NCBI RefSeq assembly: GCF_026017845.1
Contig: NZ_CP100416.1
Span: 4,187,615 to 4,251,614 of the forward strand
Origin: Amycolatopsis mediterranei
GTDB lineage: Bacteria; Actinomycetota; Actinomycetes; Mycobacteriales; Pseudonocardiaceae
Direction of reading: 5' to 3'
DNA: 64,000 bases
The notes under the pieces were generated by a model that saw only the letters and a program-made list of their open reading frames with translations, was not told the DNA's origin and did no database searches. The position numbers and the translations under genes are program-made. Shown one piece after another: positions 53,074 through 60,971 of this stretch; within the stretch, counting starts at the first letter, position 1, and every line of letters begins with the position of its first letter.

Positions 53074-53208
53074 ATGCTCAAGGCCTACGGCAGCGGGACA
53101 CCCGTCGCCATCTACGTGATCATCGCCGCCGCTGTCTCCGCCCTCGGAGTCCTGGCCGCGAAGGAAACCCGCCGCCGCGATGACCGAGGTACCGGCCCGC
53201 TGACGTGA
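53074..53208 (+). pseudogene. C-terminal fragment of an MFS transporter
   Basis: The 44 codons YGSGTPVAIYVIIAAAVSAL, GVLAAKETRRRD form the last helix and basic tail of a metabolite:H+ symporter-type MFS protein. The rest of the gene is missing on the IS256 side, so the insertion or its decay probably removed it. Confidence 0.55.
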
Positions 53209-53214
53209 TGTGCT

Positions 53215-53691
53215 TCACCTTTCGCGGCGCCTGCCGGGACCGCGCCGGACTCCGGGTGTCGTGACCAGCGCGGCGGCCGCGTACCCCGCGGCCGTCAGGG
53301 TTAGCAGCGGCAGGGCATCGAGCCAACCGTTGCGCACGCCGGTGTCGAGCCAGACCAGATCCAGCAGATGCCACAGCACGACCACGGGAACGGGCGCGAG
53401 CAGGGCGACCAGCCAGGCCCGTCGCACCCCCGCCGCCCACAGCAGGGGCCACGCCGCCAGTGCCCCGGCCGGCAAGCCGAAGACCACGATGCCCAGCGCG
53501 CCCAGCTCGGCACGTGACAGCGCCGCGTCCAGGGACGCCGTCTTCATCGCCGCCAACCAGACCAGGCCGAGCCCGCCGCCGACGGCCGCGGCCATGGCAC
53601 AGCGGCGGGCCGTCCCTGGCGTACCTGGCCGGGGCTGGGCTTGGTGATCATCCACGCCAGCACGGTAGGCGTTCCCCGCCTGCAGCACCAT
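53215..53691 (-). CDS. Hypothetical four-helix membrane protein
   Basis: Up to 158 residues with four hydrophobic segments: AAAVGGGLGLVWLAAM, LGIVVFGLPAGALAAWPLLW, WLVALLAPVPVVVLWHLLDL and LPLLTLTAAGYAAAALVTTP. I do not recognise a family. The start is uncertain: the ATG at 53691, a GTG at 53655 and an ATG at 53595 all lack a clear ribosome site; the last would begin just before the first helix. Confidence 0.55.
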   Translation of the reverse strand: MVLQAGNAYRAGVDDHQAQPRPGTPGTARRCAMAAAVGGGLGLVWLAAMKTASLDAALSRAELGALGIVVFGLPAGALAAWPLLWAAGVRRAWLVALLAPVPVVVLWHLLDLVWLDTGVRNGWLDALPLLTLTAAGYAAAALVTTPGVRRGPGRRRER

Positions 53692-53769
53692 GAGTAGGAC
53701 TACGCTTGATCGGCGGCATGTGCACGGAACGGGCTGCTGCGCCGCATCCGTACTGCGACCCCCGCCGGA

Positions 53770-54441
53770 TCAGCTGCGTGGTGACGGCCTGGACCGGCGG
53801 GCTGGACCCGACGCCCCTGGTCCGGTCGCGGCGTACCGGGCGGCGATGGTGCGGACGGCCTCGTCGACCACCTGAGCGACGCGTTCGGCGCTCACCTCCC
53901 AGCCCGGCACCAGGAGGGTCGGCCAGAAGACGTAGTTGGAGATCATGCCCAGGAACTGGGTGGCTGCGAGGTCCACGTCCTCGATCCGCGCCGTTCCCGC
54001 CTCGTGTTCGGCCAGGAGATAGCCGCGTACGGACTCGAAGTAGGGCATCTTCCCTTGGGAGAACTGCGCATGGGCCAGCTCGGGGAACCGCGGCAGCTCG
54101 GCGATGACGATCCTGAACAGGTCGGTCATCCGGGCCCGGCCCAGCAGCTCGGCGTAACGGCGACCGAGGATGCCGAGTCCGTCGACGAAGTTGCCTGCCG
54201 GCGGAGGCTCCTCCTCGTCGGCGGTCGACCATGCCTCGGTCACGATGGCGTCGAACAGGGCGGCTTTGCTCGGAAACTGCTTGAACAAGGTGGCCCGTGA
54301 AACGCCCGAGCGCTCGGCGATCCGCGCCAGCGACGTCCGGTCGTAGCCCAGCTCGAGAAACAGTGCGGTCGCGGCCGTCACGATCAGCGCGCGCTTCTCC
54401 TGGGCGACGCGCTGGTGATACGTCGTCACGGCCTTGCTCAC
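53770..54441 (-). CDS. TetR-family repressor
   Basis: About 223 residues using the GTG at 54441 (VSKAVTTYHQRVAQEKRALI). The HTH reads SLARIAERSGVSRATLFKQF; the C-terminal effector domain is about 150 residues. It diverges from a short-chain dehydrogenase gene 104 bp away and probably represses it. The ligand is unknown. Confidence 0.85.
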   Translation of the reverse strand: MSKAVTTYHQRVAQEKRALIVTAATALFLELGYDRTSLARIAERSGVSRATLFKQFPSKAALFDAIVTEAWSTADEEEPPPAGNFVDGLGILGRRYAELLGRARMTDLFRIVIAELPRFPELAHAQFSQGKMPYFESVRGYLLAEHEAGTARIEDVDLAATQFLGMISNYVFWPTLLVPGWEVSAERVAQVVDEAVRTIAARYAATGPGASGPARRSRPSPRS

Positions 54442-54545
54442 GGGCCGAGCATACGAGGTGAGTGGCTTGACTCGCAACTGCCGCCGACCTAGGGTCGGAG
54501 ACGATGGTGAGTCGCCCGGCTCACCACTGACCGAAGGAACATCCC

Positions 54546-55325
54546 ATGCCCCGCTTCGACAACCAGACCGTGCTCGTGACCGGGGGAACCGGCGGCCAGG
54601 GCTCGAGCCACGTGCGCGCCTTCCACGCGGAGGGAGCGAACGTGGTGATCGGCGGCCTCGACGCGGAACGCGGCGCCGCTCTCGCCGACGAGCTCGGGAC
54701 CCGCGCTCGCTTCGCCCGCCTCGACGTCACCGACGAGAGCTCGTGGTCCGCCGCGGTGCTGGCCGCCGAGACCGCTTTCGGTGTCCTGAACGTGCTCGTC
54801 AACAACGCGGGCGTGCAGAATCCGCCGGCCACGATCGAAAACACGGAGCAGGCCACGTGGTCGCGCATCCTCGACGTCAACCTCACCGGGACCTTCCTCG
54901 GCATCAAGGCCGCAGCCCCCGCTCTGCGCCGCGCCGGAGGGGGAGCCATCGTCAACATCGCCTCGACCATGGGACTGGGCGGCACGGCGCACTACGCGCC
55001 GTACGTCGCCGGCAAGTGGGCCGTGCGAGGCCTCACCCGAACGGCAGCCCTCGAGCTCGGCCGCGACCACATCCGGGTGAACACCCTCCACCCCGGCGTG
55101 ATTTCGACCCCCTTCATCCACGAACCGGCGGCCGGCGCAGCCGCGGCCATCGCCGACTTCTACTCACCCGAGCCGTTCGCCATCCCCCGGCTCGGAGAGC
55201 CGGCCGACGTCAGCCGTCTTCTCCTGTTCCTCACGTCATCGGACGGTTCGTTCATCACGGGGTCGGAGTACGTCATCGACGGTGGACTCCTCCTCGGCCC
55301 CGCCCTTCAGGCCGGGGCCGCATGA
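54546..55325 (+). CDS. Short-chain dehydrogenase/reductase
   Basis: 259 residues with GAAGGAACATCCC before the ATG. Classical SDR: cofactor motif VLVTGGTGGQGSSH, LVNNAGVQN, catalytic Ser in VNIASTMGLGG and Tyr/Lys in YAPYVAGKWAV, and VNTLHPGVISTPF. It resembles 3-alpha(20-beta)-hydroxysteroid dehydrogenase-like SDRs, but the true alcohol/ketone is unknown. It is divergent from a TetR gene. Confidence 0.9.
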   Translation: MPRFDNQTVLVTGGTGGQGSSHVRAFHAEGANVVIGGLDAERGAALADELGTRARFARLDVTDESSWSAAVLAAETAFGVLNVLVNNAGVQNPPATIENTEQATWSRILDVNLTGTFLGIKAAAPALRRAGGGAIVNIASTMGLGGTAHYAPYVAGKWAVRGLTRTAALELGRDHIRVNTLHPGVISTPFIHEPAAGAAAAIADFYSPEPFAIPRLGEPADVSRLLLFLTSSDGSFITGSEYVIDGGLLLGPALQAGAA

Positions 55326-55550
55326 GCACGCCGGCCGACTCCACAGGGGACGCGGCCATCGGCCGCGATCGCGGATCTCCCGATGCCGAAAGTAAGCTGT
55401 GCCGGCGCGCTGACCATCCATGGTGGACACGAGTGGGCGCCGGGCGCACGGTTCGATTGCGTCGCCACGATATTCGGCAATTTCTCCCCGATCGAGATTG
55501 TCGACCGTGACCATGGAGTGCCGAACTTCGTGCGGGATAGGCTCGGTGTC

Positions 55551-56030
55551 GTGGACATTGATTCGATCGATCAGGCTCTCCTGCGTGAGTTGCAGGATGA
55601 CGCCCGGCAGACGAACCGCGAACTGGCGAGCAAGGCCGGCGTGTCTCCGTCGACGTCGCTGGAGCGCGTGCGCTCGATGCGCGAGAACGGGATCATCACG
55701 GGGTATCACGCGGCGGTCGACCTCGAAGCGGTGGGCCGGCCGGTCCAGGCGCTCATCTCGGTCCGCATCCGTCCGCCGGCCCGCCCGATCATCGAGGGGT
55801 TCCGGGAGTGGGCGGCGCGGCTGCCGGAGACGATCGGCCTCTTCGTCACCTCCGGCTCGCACGACTTTCTCATCCACATCGCCGTCCCGGACATCAACGG
55901 CGTCTACGCCTTCGTCATCGACCGCCTGACCGAACGACGAGAAGTCGCCGACGTGCACACCACGATGGTCTACGAGCACGTCCGGTCGCGCCGCATCGAC
56001 CCGGCCGACGGCCGGCGGCGGCCGCGCTGA
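55551..56030 (+). CDS. Lrp/AsnC-family regulator
   Basis: 159 residues from GTG 55551 (VDIDSIDQALLRELQDDARQ), the natural Lrp start; longer in-frame starts add unrelated residues. The HTH is NRELASKAGVSPSTSLERVR, followed by the RAM ligand domain with GYHAAVDLEAVGRPVQALIS and FVTSGSHDFLIHIAVPDING. It is convergent with an EamA transporter (10 bp between stops). Lrp proteins usually sense amino acids. Confidence 0.85.
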   Translation: MDIDSIDQALLRELQDDARQTNRELASKAGVSPSTSLERVRSMRENGIITGYHAAVDLEAVGRPVQALISVRIRPPARPIIEGFREWAARLPETIGLFVTSGSHDFLIHIAVPDINGVYAFVIDRLTERREVADVHTTMVYEHVRSRRIDPADGRRRPR

Positions 56031-56039
56031 GGAGTTCCG

Positions 56040-56966
56040 TCAAGCGGTGAGGAGGTGGCGAGGTTCGGCGCTCCTTCCGCGGCGCGGTGCCGGGATCGTC
56101 GCGATCAGCAAGCCGGCCAGCAGAAGGACGGCACCGGCGGTGGCGGGCAGCGACAGCCTCTCCCCGAGCAGCACCACCCCCAGCACGGCGGCCACCAGCG
56201 GCTCGGCCAGGCTCAGGGTTCCCGCCGTCGAGGCGGTGACGTGCCGCAGGCCGGAGACGAACCAGAAGTACCCGAGCGCGGTGGCCGGTCCCGCGAGCCA
56301 GCCGACCAGGGCGAAGGCGTCCGGCTCGGCGAAGGCGCGGGAGACGTCACCGGTGAAGGGCAGCATCATCGCTCCGCCGAGCACGAGGGTCGTGGCGACC
56401 GCGACGAAGGTCGGTGCGGCGCTGTCGAGCAGCTTCTTCGCCGCGACGGTGTAGACGCCGTAGCAGAGGCCGCCGACGATGCCGAGGACGACGCCGAAGG
56501 TGTCGAGCCGGACGGAGGCGTCGGGCAGCAGCAGCACGGCGGTCCCCGCGACCGCGGCCACGGTCCCGAAGATCCACGGCCGGGTGAGCCGCTCGCCGCC
56601 GCCGAGCCGGGCCAGCGCGCCGACCGCGGGCGGCGCCACCCCCAACGTGACCACAGTGGACAGTGCGGCTCCGGTGCGTTCGACCGAACTCAGGAAGGCG
56701 GCCTGGTAGGCGGCCGTCGCCGCGGCGGCCAGCAGGAGCCAGCCGAGCGCGCCGCCGCGGCCGAGTGAACGCCATCGGCTGAACGTCGCGCGGTCGCGCG
56801 CCGCCACGAGGCCGAAGAGGATGATGCCTCCGCCGATGAGGCGAAGCGCGCCCAGCGCCACCGGGTCGACGTCGGTCGAGGCAAGGACTTGAGCCGGGCC
56901 GACCGTCCCCCACAGGGTCGCGGCGCCCAAGACAGCCGCGACGCCACCGGTCTCGGCGATCTTCAT
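56040..56966 (-). CDS. EamA/DMT-family exporter
   Basis: About 308 residues with ten hydrophobic helices in two EamA repeats (GGVAAVLGAATLWGTVGPAQ at the N-terminus; GIVGGLCYGVYTVAAKKLLD starting the second). The start is uncertain: ATG 56966 or 56978. DMT proteins export amino acids, metabolites or drugs; being adjacent to an Lrp-type regulator makes amino-acid efflux plausible. Confidence 0.85.
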   Translation of the reverse strand: MKIAETGGVAAVLGAATLWGTVGPAQVLASTDVDPVALGALRLIGGGIILFGLVAARDRATFSRWRSLGRGGALGWLLLAAAATAAYQAAFLSSVERTGAALSTVVTLGVAPPAVGALARLGGGERLTRPWIFGTVAAVAGTAVLLLPDASVRLDTFGVVLGIVGGLCYGVYTVAAKKLLDSAAPTFVAVATTLVLGGAMMLPFTGDVSRAFAEPDAFALVGWLAGPATALGYFWFVSGLRHVTASTAGTLSLAEPLVAAVLGVVLLGERLSLPATAGAVLLLAGLLIATIPAPRRGRSAEPRHLLTA

Positions 56967-57175
56967 ACGTACGAGCATGAGATCCCAAGGTAGGTGAAGT
57001 GCGGCTCGAGAGGTCGCGGGATCGAACATCAGACCGGGAAAGCTCGTCAATTCCGAACGATGTGCGACGGGGCCGTGGCGGATCCGGCGGCTGCCGCACG
57101 ATGCACGGGTTGATCAGGACAGGACGAGTGGCGGACCTCGGTCCCGGTGTCCCGGAGCCGGTGAGCGGCGTCACT

Positions 57176-57193
57176 TGCTTCAAATTCGAAGCA
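57176..57193. promoter_or_regulatory. MarR-type operator, site 1
   Basis: TGCTTC, six-base spacer AAATTC, GAAGCA: perfect 6-bp arms, 63 bp upstream of the MDR start. It shares AATTCGAAGCAG with the element in front of the marR gene at 60252. Confidence 0.65.
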
Positions 57194-57212
57194 GCTGTAC
57201 TGTCATCCGTAG

Positions 57213-57232
57213 TTGCTTCAACTTCGAAGCAA
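57213..57232. promoter_or_regulatory. MarR-type operator, site 2
   Basis: TTGCTTC, spacer AACTTC, GAAGCAA: perfect 7-bp arms, 24 bp before the MDR ATG. It is the second copy of the motif, 38 bp centre to centre from site 1, consistent with two dimers binding one promoter. Confidence 0.65.
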
Positions 57233-57256
57233 TCCGAAGCGAGAGTGAGACTTCCG

Positions 57257-58195
57257 ATGAAGGCAGTGCGTTTCCACGAGTACGGCGATCCCGGTGTCCT
57301 GCGTTACGAGGACGTGGAGCAGCCCACGCCCGGCGCCGGGCAGGTCCGGGTCCGCGTCGCCGCGACGTCGTTCAACCCGATCGACGCCAGTGTGCGGGCG
57401 GGGAACATGCAGGGCCCCATGCCGGTGGTGCTTCCGCACACGCCGGGCCGCGACGTCGCGGGCACGGTCGACGCGTTGGGGGAGGGGGTGGACGGCTTCG
57501 AGGCCGGCGCCGCGGTCGTCGGGTTCCTGCCGATGACCGACGATGGCGCGTCCGCGGAGTACGTGCTGGCGCCGGCCGAGGTCCTGACGGCGGCGCCGAA
57601 GAGCGTCCCGCTGGCCGAAGCCGCTGCGCTGCCGCTGGTGGGGCTGACCGCGTACCAGGCGCTGTTCGACCACGGCAAGCTGGCGGCGGGGCAGCACGTG
57701 CTGATCAACGGTGCCGGGGGTGCGGTCGGTGGCTACGCCGTGCAGCTGGCCAAGAACGCCGGTGCCCACGTGATCGCCACGGCCAGCCCGCGCAGCGCCG
57801 AGGCGGTCAAGGCCGCCGATGAGGTCATCGACCACACGACCACCGACGTGACCGCGGCGGTGAGGGAGCCGGTCGATGTGGCGCTCAACCTCGCCCCGGT
57901 CGCGCCGGAGCAGCTGGCGGCGCTGGTCACCCTGGTCCGGCCGGGCGGTGTCGTGGTCAACACGACCGTGTGGATGCCCGCACCCAGCGACGAGGAACGC
58001 AATGTGCGCGGCATCGACCTGTTCGTCCGCAGCGACGCCGACCAGCTGGCGCAGCTGGTGGCGCTGGTCGACCGTGGTGAGCTGCGGGTCGAGGTCGCCG
58101 AGCGGGTGCCGCTGGCCGAGCTGGGCGCCCTGCACGCACGGGCCGCCGAAGGCGCGGTGCACGGCAAGGTCATCGTCCTCCCGCCCACCGCCTGA
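57257..58195 (+). CDS. MDR oxidoreductase (quinone reductase-like)
   Basis: 312 residues: MKAVRFHEYGDPGVLRYEDV, PHTPGRDVAGTVDALGEGVD and the Rossmann motif NGAGGAVGGYAVQLAKNAGA are typical of NADPH:quinone oxidoreductases. Zinc ligands are absent. The first gene of a four-gene run (MDR, esterase, NmrA-like, MarR), it has two palindromic operators upstream. A role in handling reactive quinones or enones is inferred from family. Confidence 0.85.
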   Translation: MKAVRFHEYGDPGVLRYEDVEQPTPGAGQVRVRVAATSFNPIDASVRAGNMQGPMPVVLPHTPGRDVAGTVDALGEGVDGFEAGAAVVGFLPMTDDGASAEYVLAPAEVLTAAPKSVPLAEAAALPLVGLTAYQALFDHGKLAAGQHVLINGAGGAVGGYAVQLAKNAGAHVIATASPRSAEAVKAADEVIDHTTTDVTAAVREPVDVALNLAPVAPEQLAALVTLVRPGGVVVNTTVWMPAPSDEERNVRGIDLFVRSDADQLAQLVALVDRGELRVEVAERVPLAELGALHARAAEGAVHGKVIVLPPTA

Positions 58196-58225
58196 CCCCC
58201 CACCCGATCCTGAAAGGCAGCGACC

Positions 58226-59176
58226 ATGGCACTCAGCTTGGATCCCGAAATCGCCGAGGCACTGGCCCCGATGGCCGGCGCGATGGCGGAGGCCACACCG
58301 CCGGCCGTGGGCGACATCGCGGCGCGGCGCGCGATGTGGGAGCCGATCATCGGCGCCGCGAGCACGGCCCAGCCGATCCCGGCCGACGTCAAGACCAGCG
58401 AGCACCACGCGACCGCGGACGACGGCACGAAGATCACGATGCGGTGGTACGTCAAGGACGGTGCGGCACCGGGTCCCGCGGTGCTGTTCTTCCACGGCGG
58501 CGGGTACATCTTCGGCCACATCGACCTGTTCGACGGGCCGGTCGCCCGCTACGTCTCGGCCAGCGGTGTGCCGATGCTGTCGGTGGAGTACCGCCGGGCC
58601 CCCGAGCACCCCTATCCCACACCGCTCGAAGACGCCTACGCCGCGCTGCGCTGGCTGCACGAGCACGCCGCCGATTTGGGTGTCGACCCGGAGCGGATCG
58701 GCGTGATGGGCGACAGCGCGGGCGGCGGCATGGCCGCGGCGCTGACGATCCTCACCCGCGAACGCGGCGGCCCGAAGATCGCCCGCCAGATCCTGCTCAT
58801 GCCCATGCTCGACGACCGCACCACCACGCCCGACCCACACATCGCGCCCTACGTGCTGTGGTCCTACGACGACAGCCTCACCGCGTGGCCGGCCCTGCTC
58901 GGCGACGCCGCCGGCGGCCCCGACGTCCCGGCCACGGCGGCCCCGGCCCGCCTCGAAGACGCGACCGGCCTGCCTCCGGCCTACATCGAGGTCGGCCAGC
59001 TCGACGTCTTCCGCGACGAGGACACCGCCTACGCGACCAAGCTCAGCCGCGCCGGCGTGCCGGTCGAGTTCCACCTGCACCCCGGCGCCCCGCACGAGTT
59101 CGATTCCATCGCCTTCGGCTCCGACGTCGCCCGCCGTGCTCTCGCCGACCGGGTCCGGGTCCTCAAGTCGATCTGA
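58226..59176 (+). CDS. HSL-family (alpha/beta hydrolase fold-3) esterase
   Basis: 316 residues. Oxyanion motif LFFHGGGYIFGH, YRRAPEHPYPTPLEDAY, nucleophile elbow MGDSAGGGMAAAL, and the acid and histidine in VGQLDVFRDED and GAPHEFDS. A hormone-sensitive-lipase-like carboxylesterase acting on short acyl esters. It lies 30 bp after the MDR gene, in the same operon. Confidence 0.9.
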   Translation: MALSLDPEIAEALAPMAGAMAEATPPAVGDIAARRAMWEPIIGAASTAQPIPADVKTSEHHATADDGTKITMRWYVKDGAAPGPAVLFFHGGGYIFGHIDLFDGPVARYVSASGVPMLSVEYRRAPEHPYPTPLEDAYAALRWLHEHAADLGVDPERIGVMGDSAGGGMAAALTILTRERGGPKIARQILLMPMLDDRTTTPDPHIAPYVLWSYDDSLTAWPALLGDAAGGPDVPATAAPARLEDATGLPPAYIEVGQLDVFRDEDTAYATKLSRAGVPVEFHLHPGAPHEFDSIAFGSDVARRALADRVRVLKSI

Positions 59177-59225
59177 CCGGGTCCACAACCCACTCGAAAG
59201 TTTCGCGCTGCAATGAGGAGTGCTC

Positions 59226-60173
59226 ATGAGTGACAAGAAGATCATCGCGGTGCTGGGTGCGACGGGTGCGCAGGGCGGCGGTCTGATCAGGGCGATTCTG
59301 GACGCTCCCGACGGTCCGTTCGCCGCCCGGGCCGTCACCCGGAACGCGGACTCGGCGAAGGCCCGCGCGCTGGCCGAGCGTGGCGCCGAGGTGGTGGCGG
59401 CGACCCTGGACGACGAGGAGTCGCTGCGCAAGGCGTTCGAGGGCGCCCACGGCGCCTACGTGGTGACCAATTTCTGGGAGTCCATGTCCGCCGACGTCGA
59501 ACTGGCGCAGGCCGCGACAGCCGCCCGGGCCGTGAAGGCGGCCGGGGTCGCCCACGTCATCTGGTCCACTCTGGAGGACACCCGCGAGGTCATTCCCGTG
59601 TCCGCCCGGCGGGCCCCCGTGTTGCAGGACCGCTACACGGTCCCGCACTTCGACGTCAAGGCCGAGGCGGACGCGTTCTTCCGCGACTCGGGTGTCCCGA
59701 CGACCTACCTGCGAAGCACTTTCTACTGGGAAGGGTTCACCCAAGGCTCCGGGCCGATGCGGGGCGAGGACGGCCGGCTCGTGCTCACCCTGCCGATGGG
59801 GGAGGCCAAGCTGGCCGGCATCGCGGCCGAGGACATCGGCCGCACCGCCTACGGGGTGTTCGCCGCCGGCGACAAGTACGTGGGCGAGACCGTGAGCATC
59901 GCGGGTGAGCACCTGACCGGCGCCGAGTACGCCGCCGCCTTCGCCGACGCACTCGGCGAACCGGTCGATTACCGGCCGCTCACGCACGACCGGTTCCGCG
60001 TGCTCGGCCTGCCCGCGGGTGACGAGTTCGGCAACATGTTCCAGTTCTACGTCGAAGGCGAGCGCGATTTCGTCGGTGCGCGCGACCTGGACCTGGTCCG
60101 GTCGCTCAACCCGCGCCTGCAGACCTTCCGCGGCTGGCTGAGCGACCACGTCGAGGCGGTCAAGCCCGCCTGA
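59226..60173 (+). CDS. NmrA-like NAD(P)-binding protein
   Basis: 315 residues; the ATG at 59226 follows AATGAGGAGTGCTC. Atypical SDR of the NmrA/HSCARG type: IIAVLGATGAQGGGLIRAIL, AYVVTNFWESMSADVELAQA and FDVKAEADAFFRDSGVPTTY. The usual catalytic Tyr-Lys is not obvious, so it may be a redox sensor or a reductase. It belongs to the MarR-controlled run. Confidence 0.85.
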   Translation: MSDKKIIAVLGATGAQGGGLIRAILDAPDGPFAARAVTRNADSAKARALAERGAEVVAATLDDEESLRKAFEGAHGAYVVTNFWESMSADVELAQAATAARAVKAAGVAHVIWSTLEDTREVIPVSARRAPVLQDRYTVPHFDVKAEADAFFRDSGVPTTYLRSTFYWEGFTQGSGPMRGEDGRLVLTLPMGEAKLAGIAAEDIGRTAYGVFAAGDKYVGETVSIAGEHLTGAEYAAAFADALGEPVDYRPLTHDRFRVLGLPAGDEFGNMFQFYVEGERDFVGARDLDLVRSLNPRLQTFRGWLSDHVEAVKPA

Positions 60174-60222
60174 CCCCGATCGGCGGTACTCCCGGAGCCG
60201 CAGCTTCAGCGAAACCGGCACC

Positions 60223-60236
60223 CTTCGAATTCGAAG
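60223..60236. promoter_or_regulatory. MarR-type operator in front of its own gene
   Basis: CTTCGAATTCGAAG is a perfect 14-bp palindrome, followed by CAG as in site 1 at 57176 (shared AATTCGAAGCAG). It ends 16 bp before the MarR start, fitting autorepression. Confidence 0.65.
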
Positions 60237-60251
60237 CAGTAGACTTCCGTC

Positions 60252-60755
60252 ATGACCGATTCGCCGCCGTCGCTCGACCCCGTGCAGCTCGGCGCCTACT
60301 TCGACCTCATCGAAGTCACCAGCCTGCTCCGGCACGCGGTCGAGCAGCAGCTGCGCGAGGCCGGCGATCTCAGCTACGTGCAGTTCCAGCTGCTGGCCCG
60401 GCTCGGGGACTCGCCGTCGGGCAGCCACCGGATGACCGACCTGGCCGACGGCGTCGTCTACAGCCGCAGCGGCCTGACCTACCAGGCGGGTCTGCTCGAG
60501 AAGGCAGGTCTGGTGGTGCGCGCCCCTTCGCCGGACGACGAGCGCAGCGTCACCGTCACCATCACCGACGCGGGGCGCGCGCTGCTCGCGCGGGTGCTGC
60601 CCGGCCACATCGAGGTGGTCAGCGGCCTGTTGTTCGAGCCGCTCTCGCCGGACGATGTGGTGACCCTCGCCGGCCTGCTGGCGCCGGTGCGCGAGCACAT
60701 GCGCTCGACGCCACCTCGCTCGGCCGCCCCTCGCCGCCGCGGGGGCAAAGCGTGA
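60252..60755 (+). CDS. MarR-family transcriptional regulator
   Basis: 167 residues with a winged HTH: FQLLARLGDSPSGSHRMTDL, VYSRSGLTYQAGLLEKAGLV, and the wing APSPDDERSVTVTITDAGRA. It follows the MDR-esterase-NmrA run by 78 bp and has its own palindromic site. The same half-site occurs twice ahead of the MDR gene, so it probably represses both units and is released by a small phenolic or oxidant ligand (family inference). Confidence 0.9.
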   Translation: MTDSPPSLDPVQLGAYFDLIEVTSLLRHAVEQQLREAGDLSYVQFQLLARLGDSPSGSHRMTDLADGVVYSRSGLTYQAGLLEKAGLVVRAPSPDDERSVTVTITDAGRALLARVLPGHIEVVSGLLFEPLSPDDVVTLAGLLAPVREHMRSTPPRSAAPRRRGGKA

Positions 60756-60971
60756 CTGCGGTGGCGGAGCTGCGGGTGGCCGCGTCGCTGACGTGGGCGG
60801 GTTGCCCGACCTGACCCGGCGCTCGAAATCGGACGGCCGGCTTGTCCGGCGGTTTGTCCACTTGCGCGCCCGGTGCCGTTGTATGGTGTGTCATATATCA
60901 GATCGCGCCTATTCTTCGGTTACCATCCGGGCGCGTCGGCGGACTTCACCTCCCAGTCTTTCGGAGGCACC

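Noticed and set aside
57218..59431. Minus-strand 737-codon open frame
   Set aside because: Shadow of the MDR and esterase genes, which have full family motifs on the plus strand.
60880..60905. TGTCATATATCA as a specific regulator site before GH2
   Set aside because: It is AT-rich and could simply be promoter sequence; there is only one copy in the window and no matching regulator.
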